Source: Epiperipatus broadwayi
Taxonomy: Eukaryota; Onychophora; Udeonychophora; Euonychophora; Peripatidae
Assembly: GCA_028023455.1 (NCBI GenBank)
Contig: JAQFVV010000256.1
Coordinates: forward strand, 235,001-299,000
DNA length: 64,000 nt
Direction: 5' to 3'
Part shown: positions 22,816 through 33,990 of the stretch, in pieces
Position numbering within the stretch: position 1 is the stretch's first letter
How the letters are laid out: the number at the start of each line of letters is the position of its first letter
The notes under the pieces: generated by a model
Told to the model about the DNA's origin: nothing
Database searches by the model: none
Seen by the model: the letters and a program-made list of their open reading frames with translations, nothing else
Program-made: the position numbers and the translations under genes

Positions 22816-23540
22816 TTTTATTTTTTATTTTTAAAAAAATTGGAAAGAGGACATCATTATAAAAAATTTAAAAAAATTTATTAAAAAAAAATAAAAGAAA
22901 TTTTTTATTATAAAAAGGGTGGGTTTTGGTGTGGTGAACAGTTTAAGGGGGGGGGGGGAAGGAGAAGGTTAAAATACAATATGAGAAACTTTAAAAATTA
23001 AAATTATTACAATACTTTCTTAAAAGGGTTTGCTTATATTAAACTTTTATACATATTTAATCTTATTTTTTCCATGATAAAAATTGTCAAAAATATTTAT
23101 GTCTACTATTATTCTGTAGATTATTTTTATTTGGAATAAATGGGAGTATCATTATACAATTTTTTAAGGATAGTTGGCATATATTGCAAAAATAAATATG
23201 AATATAAAATAGTAAAATGAATTTATATCTGATGTTAAATATTAGATTAACATAAAGTAGAAGTGATGAAATATTAAAATACTATAAAATAAAAAATATA
23301 AAAAAATTTGAATGTTCCACTTTAATATTAAAATAATATTTATTAAAGTTTTTAATTTGACTTTAATAATAGGTATCATCATTCTGGGAAAATCTTTCCT
23401 TGATAACAGATGGATATTGTTGATTGTTATTGATATTAGGATTGTCAAAGTGTTGACTGTTCTATGAATTTACTTATAAACTTATCTAGTCTTGAGCATA
23501 CTTTTACTTATTATTACCTATACATATTAAACCACTGACA
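22816..23540. other. AT-rich stretch with a poly(G) run
   Basis: A run of 12 G at 22,947-22,958 is followed by a purine-rich stretch. The 68-codon minus frame (23,242-23,448) is Ile/Leu/Phe-rich and is read as chance. Confidence 0.45.
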
Positions 23541-23641
23541 AGCCACTAGATAGGGATTTTATGCACAATCCTTCTGGCATCCATTGATTACTCTGGCTGC
23601 ACTGAGTGGCACTACTGTATGGAGAGTTTTGCCTGTTTTAA
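23541..23641 (+). mobile_element. MITE fragment (same family as 53,312-53,505)
   Basis: GGATTTTATGCACAA, TTCTGGCAT.CATTGATTACT, CTGGCTGCACTGAGTGGCA and GCCTGTTTTAA match the right half of the MITE at 53,312-53,505. The left terminal inverted repeat is missing, so this is a truncated copy. Confidence 0.7.
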
Positions 23642-24999
23642 CTATACATATATATTGTATTTGTGGAATAAGTCATATAAAAAGTGATTGTAGTAAATCT
23701 TTTAATAAAATTATTTCTCTAATAATAATTAAATAAAATTTTAATAAGCACATTAACTTAAAAATAATTAATAATATTTTAAACATGTTCTGCACCATTA
23801 GATTTGAAGTGCATCAAATTGTTTATTGCATCACTATACATACATTTTCTAAGATTAAGTTTATCATTAAATTCCAAAGTAACAAAGCCATTGTACATAT
23901 TTTTGTTATCTTAGTGCTATGTGTTAATTTATATGTATTGATTTTATTAAAAAAAAAAAAAAACAATAATATTTTATTAAACTTAATCTTTTTTAACTTT
24001 TAACACTTAAGCAATTATTCAATTTTAGCAAATAAATTAGCAAAAAGAAAATTCTTGGAAAGGATGTAAGTTTTATCTACCAGAACAATTACCAAAGATT
24101 TTTTTTTTAAAAAAAAGTCAACTATGTTGTTTATACAAACTTTGAAATGTCTAAAACCTTTTATCTCAGATGAATTATTTTATTTACAAAACAAAAAATG
24201 AAAGAAAGCAATAATTTTATCAGTGTTATATCTAAATTATTCAATCCTTTACATGAATTTATCAAAAAAGTATATAAATTTTTCAGACGTACCTAGCATT
24301 AAATTTCAATATTCATATGATTTTCAATCAAAAAAATAATGTCTCTATACTACAAAAGAGAAAGAAATTTTACTATAATCTTGATATCAACGTACTTGAC
24401 TATGTATATTAAGGAGTTGAACAATAATTTAAGTAAAAAAAGAAGCAAATAGTTTAAAAATAAACACATTATAATTTAAAATTTTAACTTAAGTAAATTA
24501 CTATCTGCTGTCTTATGAAAGGGTGTTAAGTTCTTTATCAAAAATAGACTGAGCAACACGACAACAGAATACTCAAACCAAGCACTTCTTAACACTCTTG
24601 TAACACAATTTATTTTTTCACTTTACTTTCAAACCTATCAGTACCCAATATATTTGAATATTTCACAGAAAAAACTACATATATATTGAATTTTATACGT
24701 ATATCTGTATGTGCAGTTTCCTGAATTGCAGATACATATTAACTAAAACTAATTATTTACTAATAATATTTATTTTTAATTCTTTCTTGGCTTTAATTTT
24801 TACTATACCTTCAATGTGCATGCTTTAAGTGATACAGCATATGAAACTTTCTTTCTCATAAAAAGAAGTTAATTTTTAGTATTTTCTTGATCATATTTCA
24901 TTCTAATGTATAACATTCTACATTTCAGTTTTAGCTATTATTCCTAGATGATAGATGTAGTTAACAGAAAAAAAAATGACTATAATCAAGAGAAAATAT
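23642..24999. other. AT-rich noncoding stretch
   Basis: The only frame above 60 codons (23,785-24,003) is hydrophobic and ends in poly(A)-derived lysines. No gene, RNA or repeat partner recognised. Confidence 0.5.
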
Positions 25000-25990
25000 A
25001 TTTCTGTCACTTGAACAATAAGAAGCTGCTTCTGTAAGTCTTTTTTTTTTTTTTACTTTACATCAATAATGGCGAAGTAATAATGTTTTTTTTTCAATTT
25101 ATTAAATATTTATTTTTATAAGAATCGTTATATATATTATAAGTAAATATTTAACGGGTGTTATAGGTAAAAATATTTAATAAATGGAGCTTTTTTTTTT
25201 ACTTAGAAATCTACAGTAATGACTTATTAGGATAGTAATTAATCAAGATTCACTGCCTATTGTTGATAAAGAGAGTACACTGTCAGTGCTTCAATTCAAT
25301 CAAAAGGAATTCTCTTTAGACTGTGCCTTGTTGTTATATACAATTTAAAATACTTCAGTAAATAAGTATAAATGAAAAAAATCAAAGTATAAAAACTTTT
25401 CCTATTTCTCTCTTTGTGAAAGACTTCTTCCTGGTAAGTCACATATTATAATTTAATACTTAATGGAAATTATATAGGGAAATATTTAATAAGTAGTGTT
25501 TTCCATTATTTAATTTTTAGAATTTTAGAATTTTATAAAATTATAAAATTCTACAAATTAAATAATGGATTTTTTAGTTAGGAGTCTACAGCACAATCTT
25601 ACTAAGATAGCAGCCAATCAGGATTAGCTGCATGGGCTGATTAAATGAGTATACTATTTAAATTAAGATGCAATCAAAAAAGTCTCATTTTTGATTGTGA
25701 CACTTGTCTTACCAGTGGAGAAGTCTATTACAAAGTGGGAAATAGAAAAAGTTATGCTTTAATTTTTTATAACTATATTTAATTACTGTAATGTTTTATA
25801 CATATAGACTCTATAACAACAAGAGTCGCAATCAAGAGAAAATTCCTTTTGATTGTATCTTATTGCTAATAGTATGCTGTCATGTTTAGGGACTGATAGC
25901 TAATCTTGATTGGCTGCTATTATTGCAAAATTATGGCTGTAGACTGCTAACTAAAAATTAAAATATTAAAAACTTCACTTACCAAATATA
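25000..25990. repeat. Three-unit direct/inverted repeat cluster
   Basis: Unit 1 (about 25,000-25,330) and unit 2 (about 25,390-25,690) are direct copies; unit 3 (about 25,700-25,990) is the reverse complement of unit 2. Landmarks are GGTAAGTCACATATT versus TTACCAGTGGAGAAGTC on the other strand, and GTCTACAGCACAATCTTACT in unit 2 versus GCTGTAGAC read inverted in unit 3, with AGCAGCCAATCAGGATTAGC paired to GCTAATCTTGATTGGCTGCT. A perfect-looking hairpin of ~30-bp arms sits at 25,502-25,568 (TCCATTATTTAATTT ... AAATTAAATAATGGA). No coding is visible. Confidence 0.7.
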
Positions 25991-26007
25991 TTTCTTCAAA
26001 TCAATAT

Positions 26008-26825
26008 ATGTAATCTTATAATTAAATATTTATGAATACAGTAATTAGAAATATGTAAAGTAATAACTTTAAAATTTTTTATTTACTTAGGAGCACTTTC
26101 AACTATCTTTATAGTCTTTGTCAACTAAAACTTTGAAAGGCTAACCTTCCCACAATTCCATGAACTTAACATTTGCTGCCTGTCTGTTAATTAAGTTTTG
26201 TTTGTATTTGTTTATTAGCATAGCTTCTTTTATTTTATTTTTTAATTTGCAATATTTTTACATTATTATAACTGAAGTTAAAACCATAAATACATGACGT
26301 ATTATGGTCATAAAAAACAGATGCTGAAAACATTATTATTTACTTTGCAATTTTGTTTCATTTTCTGAACCTTTTTAATAATAGCAAGTGCTCTTTAGTT
26401 CTTTTTTCCAATGTGCATCTTGAATTCCCTATATATCTGCTACCACATCTACATATCCATTTATAAATAATGCAAATTTTTTTTGTAAATGAGATTTTAT
26501 CTTTAGAGTTATTTATTAATTTGTTTAGTGTAGAAGGTGTGTAAAATATAATGTCACATATACCTTTATAAATTTTCCTTATAAAATTTACTTGATCCTT
26601 TGAAATATATGGTATTAATAATCATATTTTTTTGTTAGCAAGAGAATCAATATTATTATTAATATTTTTATTCTTATATTTCATATTAATTTTTTTAATA
26701 ACATTATATTTTGATTATAATTGTAGCCAACATTTAACAATTCATTCGAATACATTTCAATATTTTAGCTTTATCCAATGAATATTTACAAAGACTATTA
26801 TTTCTAAATAAGGACTTTAAACCTG
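26008..26825 (-). mobile_element. Penelope-like element, inverted 3' fragment
   Basis: This ~0.8-kb block is the reverse complement of about 27,800-28,585. Paired landmarks are ACAGTAATTAGAAATATG (26,038) with CATATTTCTAATTACTGT (28,533), AGGCTAACCTTCCCACAATT with AATTGTGGTAATGTTAGCCT, and ATCCAATGAATATTTACAAA with TTTGTAAATATTCATTGGAT. On the minus strand it carries the GIY-YIG nuclease end in broken form (near 26,390-26,480). It is a second, 5'-truncated copy joined head to head with the main copy. Confidence 0.8.
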
Positions 26826-28585
26826 CCATTTTATAATTGACTTAAAATGTAGATTACAGTTTTTATATAACTGTAAAATATTAAAAATATATCCAAATTG
26901 CTGTTAAATAAAAGTTAATGGGTCTTGCAAGTTTTCTGTGAATATGATATGCCATATGAAAATGATTATATTATGAAGAATATTTTTAAAAAAGCCAAAA
27001 ATTATGTGATTGACAATATTACTTACTATAAGATTTATCTTTCTGCTGCAATATGTACCAAGATTTTTTCAAATATAAAACTGCATAGAGAGAATGAACC
27101 ATTACAGTTAATGATTAATTGGGGGGGGGGGGCATTTTATTATGAAACATGTCAATTAATTGAGAAAATACTACAAGAAATCTGTGGTTTTGGTAAATAT
27201 ACAATGAGTTCATCATTTGATTTTGATAGTAAAATCTGTAATGTTATGATTGACATTAATGATGTAATATGTTCTTTAGATATGTCAAATGTATGGATCA
27301 ATTGATCGAATAGCATCTATTGAGATTATTTCCAACATTTTAACTTTAAAAAATATCAACATAAAAATAACAAAATTTATAAATGAAACATTAAGCTTTA
27401 TTGATAAAAATATTTATGCAGTTTTTAAGGATTTTTATAAAATGGGCAATGGCTGGCCAATGGGTTTACCTACTATTGCTCAAATATGTTATTTTGTAAT
27501 TTCTACATATGAAGAAAATATTATGAATACAGAATGTTATCAAAAATATTACTGTATATTATTGATACATTGATGATGTTTTTGTATGTGGCAGATAAAT
27601 ACAATTAAAGGGTTGTTTAATGAATTAAATAATTTAAATGGCTTAAAATGGATAAAAGCAGATTAAAATTCAATGTGTGTTCAATTTCTTGATATAAAAA
27701 TAACAAGAAATCAATATAAGCTGGATTACAGTATGACCATTAAACCAATAGTAAAAAGAGGTTATATTCCATATAAATCAAGAGTTCCAATGTCACATAA
27801 AATGGCATGTTTAAAGTTCTTCTTATTTGGAAATAATAGTCTTTGTAAATATTCATTGGATAATGCTAAAAATATTGAAATGTATTCCAATAAATTGTTT
27901 AATGTAATATGAAATATAAGAATAAAAATAATAATATTGATTTCCTGCTAATATAAAAATATGGTTATCAATACCATATATTTTGAATGATCAATGGGAA
28001 AATTTATAAAGGTATATGTGACAATGCATTTTATGCATCTCCTACATTAAACAAATTAATAAATAATTCTAAAGATAAGACCTCATTTATAAATAAAAAT
28101 TACATCATTTCTAAATGGATATGTAGGTGTGGTAGTGGATATATAGGGGAATTGAGATGTACATTGGTAAAAAGAACTAAAGAGTACTTGCTGTTTTTAA
28201 AAAGGGTTCACAAAACTAAATAAAATTACAAAGTAAATAATAGTGTTTCAGCATCTGTTTTTATGCTCATAATAAGTCATGCATTTATGGTTTTAACTTC
28301 AATTATAATAATATAAAAATATTGCAAATTGAAAAAAAATAACAACAAAAGGAAAATAAAGGAAGCTATGCTAATATACAAATACAAACAAGACTTAATT
28401 AACAGATAGGTAACAAACAATAAGATCACAGAATTGTGGTAATGTTAGCCTTTCAAAGTGTTAGTTGATGAAGACTATGAAGATAGTTAAAAGCCTCCTA
28501 AGTGAATAAAAAAATTTAAAGTTATTACTTTCCATATTTCTAATTACTGTATTTATAAATATTCAATTATAAAATTATATATATA
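26826..28585 (+). pseudogene. Penelope-like retroelement, RT plus GIY-YIG endonuclease (broken)
   Basis: Penelope-like elements copy their RNA with a telomerase-related RT, and many carry a C-terminal GIY-YIG nuclease that nicks the target. Plus-strand frames 26,925-27,305, 27,289-27,573, 27,673-27,912 and 27,987-28,223 read in order with frameshifts. RT motif A is SLDMSNVW near 27,273, motif B is NGWPMGLPT near 27,448, and motif C is YIDDVFVCG at 27,566-27,592, intact but in another frame after an in-frame stop. FLDIKITR (27,690) is typical of the region before the thumb. WICRCGSGYIGE (28,116-28,151), then RTKEYL, is the GIY-YIG core. Poly(G) at 27,121-27,132 probably causes one frameshift. 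5' truncated; inactive. Confidence 0.88.
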
Positions 28586-30780
28586 TGGGGGGGGGTGAGT
28601 GGGTGTGTTTTAAAAAATATATTTTTCATTTTATAACTGCAAACTATAATAAAATAGAAAATATTTTTTATTAATAACATTATTATTATATTCTAGTAAT
28701 ATATTCTAAGACTTAAATAAATTTAACATCCTTATGTTAAATATAGATTTGCTTTAAAATAGTTTAATTGAGCAATAGTAATATCTATATTTTCTTACAG
28801 TTTTTGAGTTTATTAATTTACTTCAAAATAATAAACGTCATTAAGAAGGCATCATATGGATTTTGTTGTTTTTAATGCTTCGCATTACTTATTGTGATTT
28901 TTAATAAACATAATCGACCCAAAATAAAATTATGGATAACTTTTTTATTAATTTTAAATAATTTAACTTTTTTGTTATTGATTCATGTGTAAATACAATA
29001 TTATTTGCTTAACTTAAGAGTGTAGAAAATTTATTATATATATAATACGGGATTTAATGGCAGTTTATAATTTGTATTTTAATTGAATTATGACTAATTT
29101 TATATGCTTTTTAATAGGTGAATGCCGCTGTTTTTATAAAGTATAATCTTTATTGAAATTTATGGTATATCTGTAAATGTGAAAAATTCAAAATAAATTG
29201 TGTTAAAATGTGACAAACATGTGCAACTAATTTTGGTCTTAGTATCTGATTATTTATTATTCGAAATGTAAGAACATTATATGCCTTTCTAAAAATGTAA
29301 TTGTAGATTATGAGAAGATATATCTTGGTCACTCGTACATAAAATCTCATAAATATATATAAAGATTTCCCAACGTTTTTAGTTTTAGGTATTTTCATTT
29401 TTTTTTTAAAATTTAACAATTTTCATGTCATATCTTTTTTTTTTTTTTGTAGCTTTATACAGATGTTTTTAGGTCAACGTTTTCAATCTAAACATTTTCA
29501 GCTCATACTATTACCAAAACAAATGAGAATTTGTAATATTTTTAATGCAAAACCAAGATAATACTATCTAATCTTACTTACATATATATTTTTAAAAGAC
29601 TGAACACTCATATTTTTTTTATTTAATTTTTAATAACAAAATAGATTACAACAATTTAATTTACAGGTTTCTGCATTCATAACTTTGATATAGTATATTT
29701 TTTCAAGAAAAATAATTTAAAAACTTTGAATTTAGACCATTTACATTAAAATAAAATTATATTTTAATTTGAATGCGATTATTTTTCAAGTTACTCATTT
29801 TGTAGACTATTTGAAACAATTGCACATAGTAAATAAAAAAAAAAGACTATTTTGTGTAATCATTTTATAATGCATTCCAAATTAACCTCTTTGTTCCTGT
29901 TATGGCATCCAGAGGTCATAAAATTATTAGGAACTATGTTTTAGTAAATAGTAAAAAATACAGCAAAATATTAAACGCCGATATTTTGATATTTTGTAAC
30001 ATCAGAACATCTTATAAACAATAACGCTAACATAATATATATTACATGTTACTAATTTGTCTGAATGGCTGTTTAGCCACCATTTTACTTGCAAATAATT
30101 ATGTTAATATTATTTACTATAAAAATATATATAATTTGGATTATTTTCTTTGCAGCTATACCTGATAAAGGAATCCATTTTCGACATATCCAAACATCTA
30201 TTCAATTTATTAAATCTATAAATATCATGAAGCGAAAGATTTTAAACAAATCACTCAATCAGTTTGCTCTATTTGCCTGATAATATTATCTACTTGTTCC
30301 CTACTCATAGATACCCAAACATTATATTTATTGTTGAATCCCAAGCCCAATCCCATTGTCAGGGTAAGAATTATACTGAAGGCCAAAGATTAGATATTTT
30401 TACATTATGCTTAATTAGGTACCCAAACCTAGCTAGCTCAATCACAGGGCAGATGGTAACTATAACTAAAGCATATGTTTACTCATATATATTAATAGGG
30501 CAATGGAGCATAATTAATTAGATAAAAAAAATAAAGAATTCACTACCCTCATGAAATTTTATATATAACATCTTTAATAGTTACTGGCTATTATTAAAAA
30601 TAATGTTAAATTTAAAATACATTTTTACTAGAAATAAAAATATAGTATACATATATGCATTATATTATATGATATATTTAAATGAAAATACAATAATTAC
30701 CATAGTTCCCGGAAACTTGTATCATTAAGATACATATAAGTGTAAGGTTACTATTAAAAAATTATGGCCATGTGAACTGT
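28586..30780. other. AT-rich noncoding stretch
   Basis: No supported gene over ~2.2 kb. Frames at 29,150-29,419 (minus), 30,089-30,280 and 30,264-30,521 (plus) lack recognisable domains. A short poly(G) run follows the Penelope end near 28,587. Confidence 0.5.
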
Positions 30781-30782
30781 CC

Positions 30783-31200
30783 AGATAATGTCTTTATTTC
30801 CAGCTTTCTGTAGAATCAGTTAGAGAAGTGGTTTTATCTTAATTTGTGGGAAGTCTTGCTCAGACTTCTGGGTGTAGCTAAGATGACAGAATCAGTAGCA
30901 CATTTCCATATATGTGCAGTAGAGAAAAGCCAAGCATGTTTATGCATTTTATCCCATAATCTTGAATATTCATTCAGCTGCATTTTTGTGTTTATATTTC
31001 TCGATTGTAATTTTAACAATATCGCCAAAATAATTATTTATCAGTGTTTCTCCCCTCTGTGTAGAGATAGGGTTTTTCTTCTTTCATGCTCTGGTACCAA
31101 TGGCTATCTGATTTTCCACAATTCTTCTTTTTCTTTTTTAAATAATAATAAAAATATTTTATTTCTTTAATCTGATGCAATATCTCTAGTTATTTAATAA
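30783..31200. other. Unassigned block with open frames on both strands
   Basis: A 108-codon plus frame (30,844-31,170) and a 64-codon minus frame (30,834-31,028) overlap. The DNA is less AT-rich than its flanks and could be an old coding fragment (the minus strand is lysine/serine-rich, like retroelement proteins here). I recognise no domain on either strand. Confidence 0.2.
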
Positions 31201-31734
31201 TTTCTTGGGAATTTTTATTTGGGATCCATTTCTGATAGTGAAAATATGTGTGATCCGTGTCTCATTTAATTTCAAGTCTCTTGATATCTTTCCAAATCTG
31301 GCTTTCCATGTTAAGTTTTAAATATTGAAGAAAAGAAAACTTTTTAACATGTTCTAGCTAAAAGCAGTCTTTTCAGAATTTAAAAAGTAACAGTTGCAAA
31401 ACAAACAACAAGAATTAAAATGCATACAACAAAAATAGATTTCTACCCAGACATGTAAATTATTTTATCTAGATAAACAACTTTTTATTTTACACCAAAT
31501 CTGTTTTTTATCAATAAAAAAGAAAAAAATGTAACAATATAATCATAATTTTTAATTTTCTCTTGCTTTTTACATACTATAAAAAACAATATATAAATAT
31601 ATACATTTGCTTATTTCATATTTGGCCATTTAACCATTATATATGAAAATATAATGAATAATAGTTCACATGAAACATATAATAAGTAAAATTTTACTTA
31701 TGTTATGACTTTTTTAATATATATATATACAGCA

Positions 31735-31830
31735 GGTATGTGTGTTAATATCTAACTTCCCCTTGTGTCAGGGTTTGAACTCAGTTCCTGTTACATCGGG
31801 AAGCTTTCAAACTTAGTTTACATGTTTTGA
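31735..31830 (-). mobile_element. tRNA-like SINE relic
   Basis: On the minus strand an A-box-like stretch (AAACTAAGTTTGAAAGC), a short arm (TTCC...GGAA) and the B-box-like GAGTTCAAACCC are spaced as in a tRNA. A (TA)n tract follows downstream on that strand (31,718-31,732). Cloverleaf pairing is poor, so it is not a tRNA gene. Confidence 0.4.
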
Positions 31831-31887
31831 TAGCTTGAAATTAAACAAAATCTTTATTTTTTATCCAATGATCACTTTCTGAAATTA

Positions 31888-32130
31888 TTGAAATCACTAC
31901 ATCACTATTTAGGAACAATTATATATACCACTAATCATTGCAGAATTTTTTTCTGCAACTGCCAGCTTAAAGCAAAAAGAAAAAGGATGACTCAGCAATT
32001 GGACAAAAAAATGACAGACTCAGCCAACAAACAACAAGTCTATGATGTACTACATACAATTTACAGCCAACTCCCTTCAGGTTTAAATTTGGCCATATGA
32101 CTCCCAAAAAAAATGTTTAAATATGTTTAC
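31888..32130. other. Unassigned intermediate-complexity block
   Basis: A 70-codon plus frame (31,888-32,100) includes a glutamine/lysine-rich part (MTQQLDKKMTDSANKQQVYD) that looks more like protein than its flanks. It may be a gag fragment of a retroelement. No domain is recognised. Confidence 0.25.
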
Positions 32131-32300
32131 CACACTCTCCTACTTCTGATTCTTAGGAGTAGAGGAAATCTGGAATAATGACCTACTCTTGTTATGAGTT
32201 TAAGGGATAAATATAGCCAAAGGTCCTTCTCACTTTTGGAGTCTTAGGAATGGGACAATATCGGTATGCCATGCTCCTTTTCTCAGAGACTTAAAGACTT
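32131..32300 (+). repeat. ~44-bp minisatellite, second array
   Basis: About four diverged units share [CG]CTCCT/CCATGCTCCTTTT, GATTCTTAGGAGT/GAGTCTTAGGAAT and GG[GA]A[CA]AAT-like blocks, matching the array at 1,745-1,876. Confidence 0.45.
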
Positions 32301-32750
32301 TGACTACTAGCAAAATTTTGTTATCTGCTGCATAAAAATATGGGTAATAAATGTTTGGTGAAAACCACATCCAAGATGAGCTGCTATACATAATACCCAA
32401 TACACCACACACCTAATCCAGCAGCCAAAACTTGCCACCCATTGTCGAAATCGAGAGACCACCTTCCCCAGACTTAAACAGCCACAACTTACCTAAATCC
32501 TCCAAAAAAAAAATTTTTTTCCATTGAATTTTTTTTTCACTGATCGTAACCTGTCTATGTCAAGTTTCTCCTTCCCTACAAACTAATATGCATATTTGAA
32601 TGTGCTCTTTTATTTACATGTTCAAACATATACCTTTATGCAACATATCAACTAATCAAAAAACATCATACAATAACAATTAATTGCATTTAAAATATAT
32701 ATTTTCTCTCTTTTTTCCTCTTTGATGACAAGCTGGTCACTGCCTATTTT
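32301..32750. other. Unassigned
   Basis: A 60-codon minus frame (32,230-32,412) has no recognisable domain. It could be part of the minus-strand gypsy element whose gag lies just to the right, but I cannot place it in pol. Confidence 0.25.
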
Positions 32751-32759
32751 ATGGGGTTG

Positions 32760-33870
32760 GTGATGGTGGACAATCCCTTTTTCTTTGGTTGTAAGTTGGC
32801 TTAGACAGCAGTCACCATTCTTCACTTTTATAATACCATTTCAGTACAGTTTTATTGTCTTCACTTTGATGATTCTATGGATTCCAATTTTGGCTCCAGT
32901 CATCTTCATTAATTCTCATTGCTTGAGCATCCCTGACTTTTTCCCCTGTCTATTGGTTTGTTATAATTTTGCATGCTCATACCTGTCACATTCAATAATT
33001 CTGTTGCCTCTTCAATAGACATCTTTCTAATTCCCAGGAACATTTGCTAATTTTTAGAGGCAGAATATGTCTCACAATTTTAATAATGTTGCTCTCCATC
33101 ATGTTGCATGCATCCAGAGTCTACAACTTTACCACCTGCTGATGAAAGAATTTAGAATAGTCTCCTGGCTACCCATCCTGTATTTCTCCTGCATCAAATG
33201 ATATCTCATGATTTCATGGTAATCTGCCAAGCAAAACTTATCCTTGACCACTGTTTGATATTCTTCAAAGGTCTTCAGTTGCTGGAACAGTGAGTCCCAT
33301 CATGATTGAACCTTACCCACTAAGTTGCTACAGGTGATCACTATTTTACTTTCTTCAGACTTCAGATTGATGCTGATATATTTTTATACACCTTTTAAAT
33401 GCTTAACTGAAGCTTCTCTCATCTAACTAGCAAGTATGTGAATCATTAGGAATTGATTTACTTTAGTCAGGGCCAGAGGATATTTTTCTGTGACCTCCCA
33501 ATCTTCAGTTATACTAGCACTCATTATCTGGTCTCTCTTCTTTTTTATTATATTCTTACTCACACCTTCTACTTTCATTTGTCTTTCACTTGACATAATT
33601 TTATTTCAGTTTTGCTTTTTTCCTTCTCAATATTGCTCTCCTTTTTCCCCTGACTACTCTTTTTTCTTTACTGAGTTTTTGTTCTAATTCCATTTTTTCA
33701 GTTCTATTTTCCATTTCTGATGTTATAATATGCATCTTCTTTCTTATTCTTGAAATTATAACTCCATTATTTCTTCTAGTTCTTGTAACTTTTTCATAAT
33801 ACTGTCCATCATGCTTGTTTTTCTTTCTTTCTCAGTATTATCCTGGTCCATCTTCTTTTGCTATGAGAGG
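32760..33870 (-). pseudogene. Gypsy-type gag relic
   Basis: Minus-strand reading, in broken frames, gives the retrotransposon gag capsid pattern: VGKVQS, a stop where tryptophan is expected, WDSLFQQLKTFEEY, then VKDKFCLADYHEIMRYHLMQ with frameshift-free continuation (near 33,330-33,170). This matches the family pattern A-x-x-W-W...W-x-x-hydrophobic...F. Upstream (33,600-33,860) the minus strand is rich in lysine and glutamate, as in the coiled-coil gag at 16.7-17.3 kb. The plus-strand hydrophobic frames here (32,785-33,018; 33,490-33,687; 33,811-34,027) are shadows. Matching pol and LTRs were not found nearby. Confidence 0.6.
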
Positions 33871-33917
33871 GTTTTCATTTACTTATATAGTACTTGCTGT
33901 TTCCACTGTAACCCTTG

Positions 33918-33919
<2 letters not shown>

Positions 33920-33989
<70 letters not shown>
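33920..33989 (+). repeat. (TA)n microsatellite
   Basis: About 35 uninterrupted TA units. It is followed by ACGGTTATATGAT, a phrase that also occurs at 39,632-39,644 next to a small MITE. Confidence 0.97.

Positions 33990-33990
<1 letters not shown>

Noticed and set aside
30844-31170. 108-codon plus-strand frame as a gene
   Set aside because: Overlaps an equally plausible minus-strand frame. Neither has a recognisable domain or codon bias distinct from the local composition.
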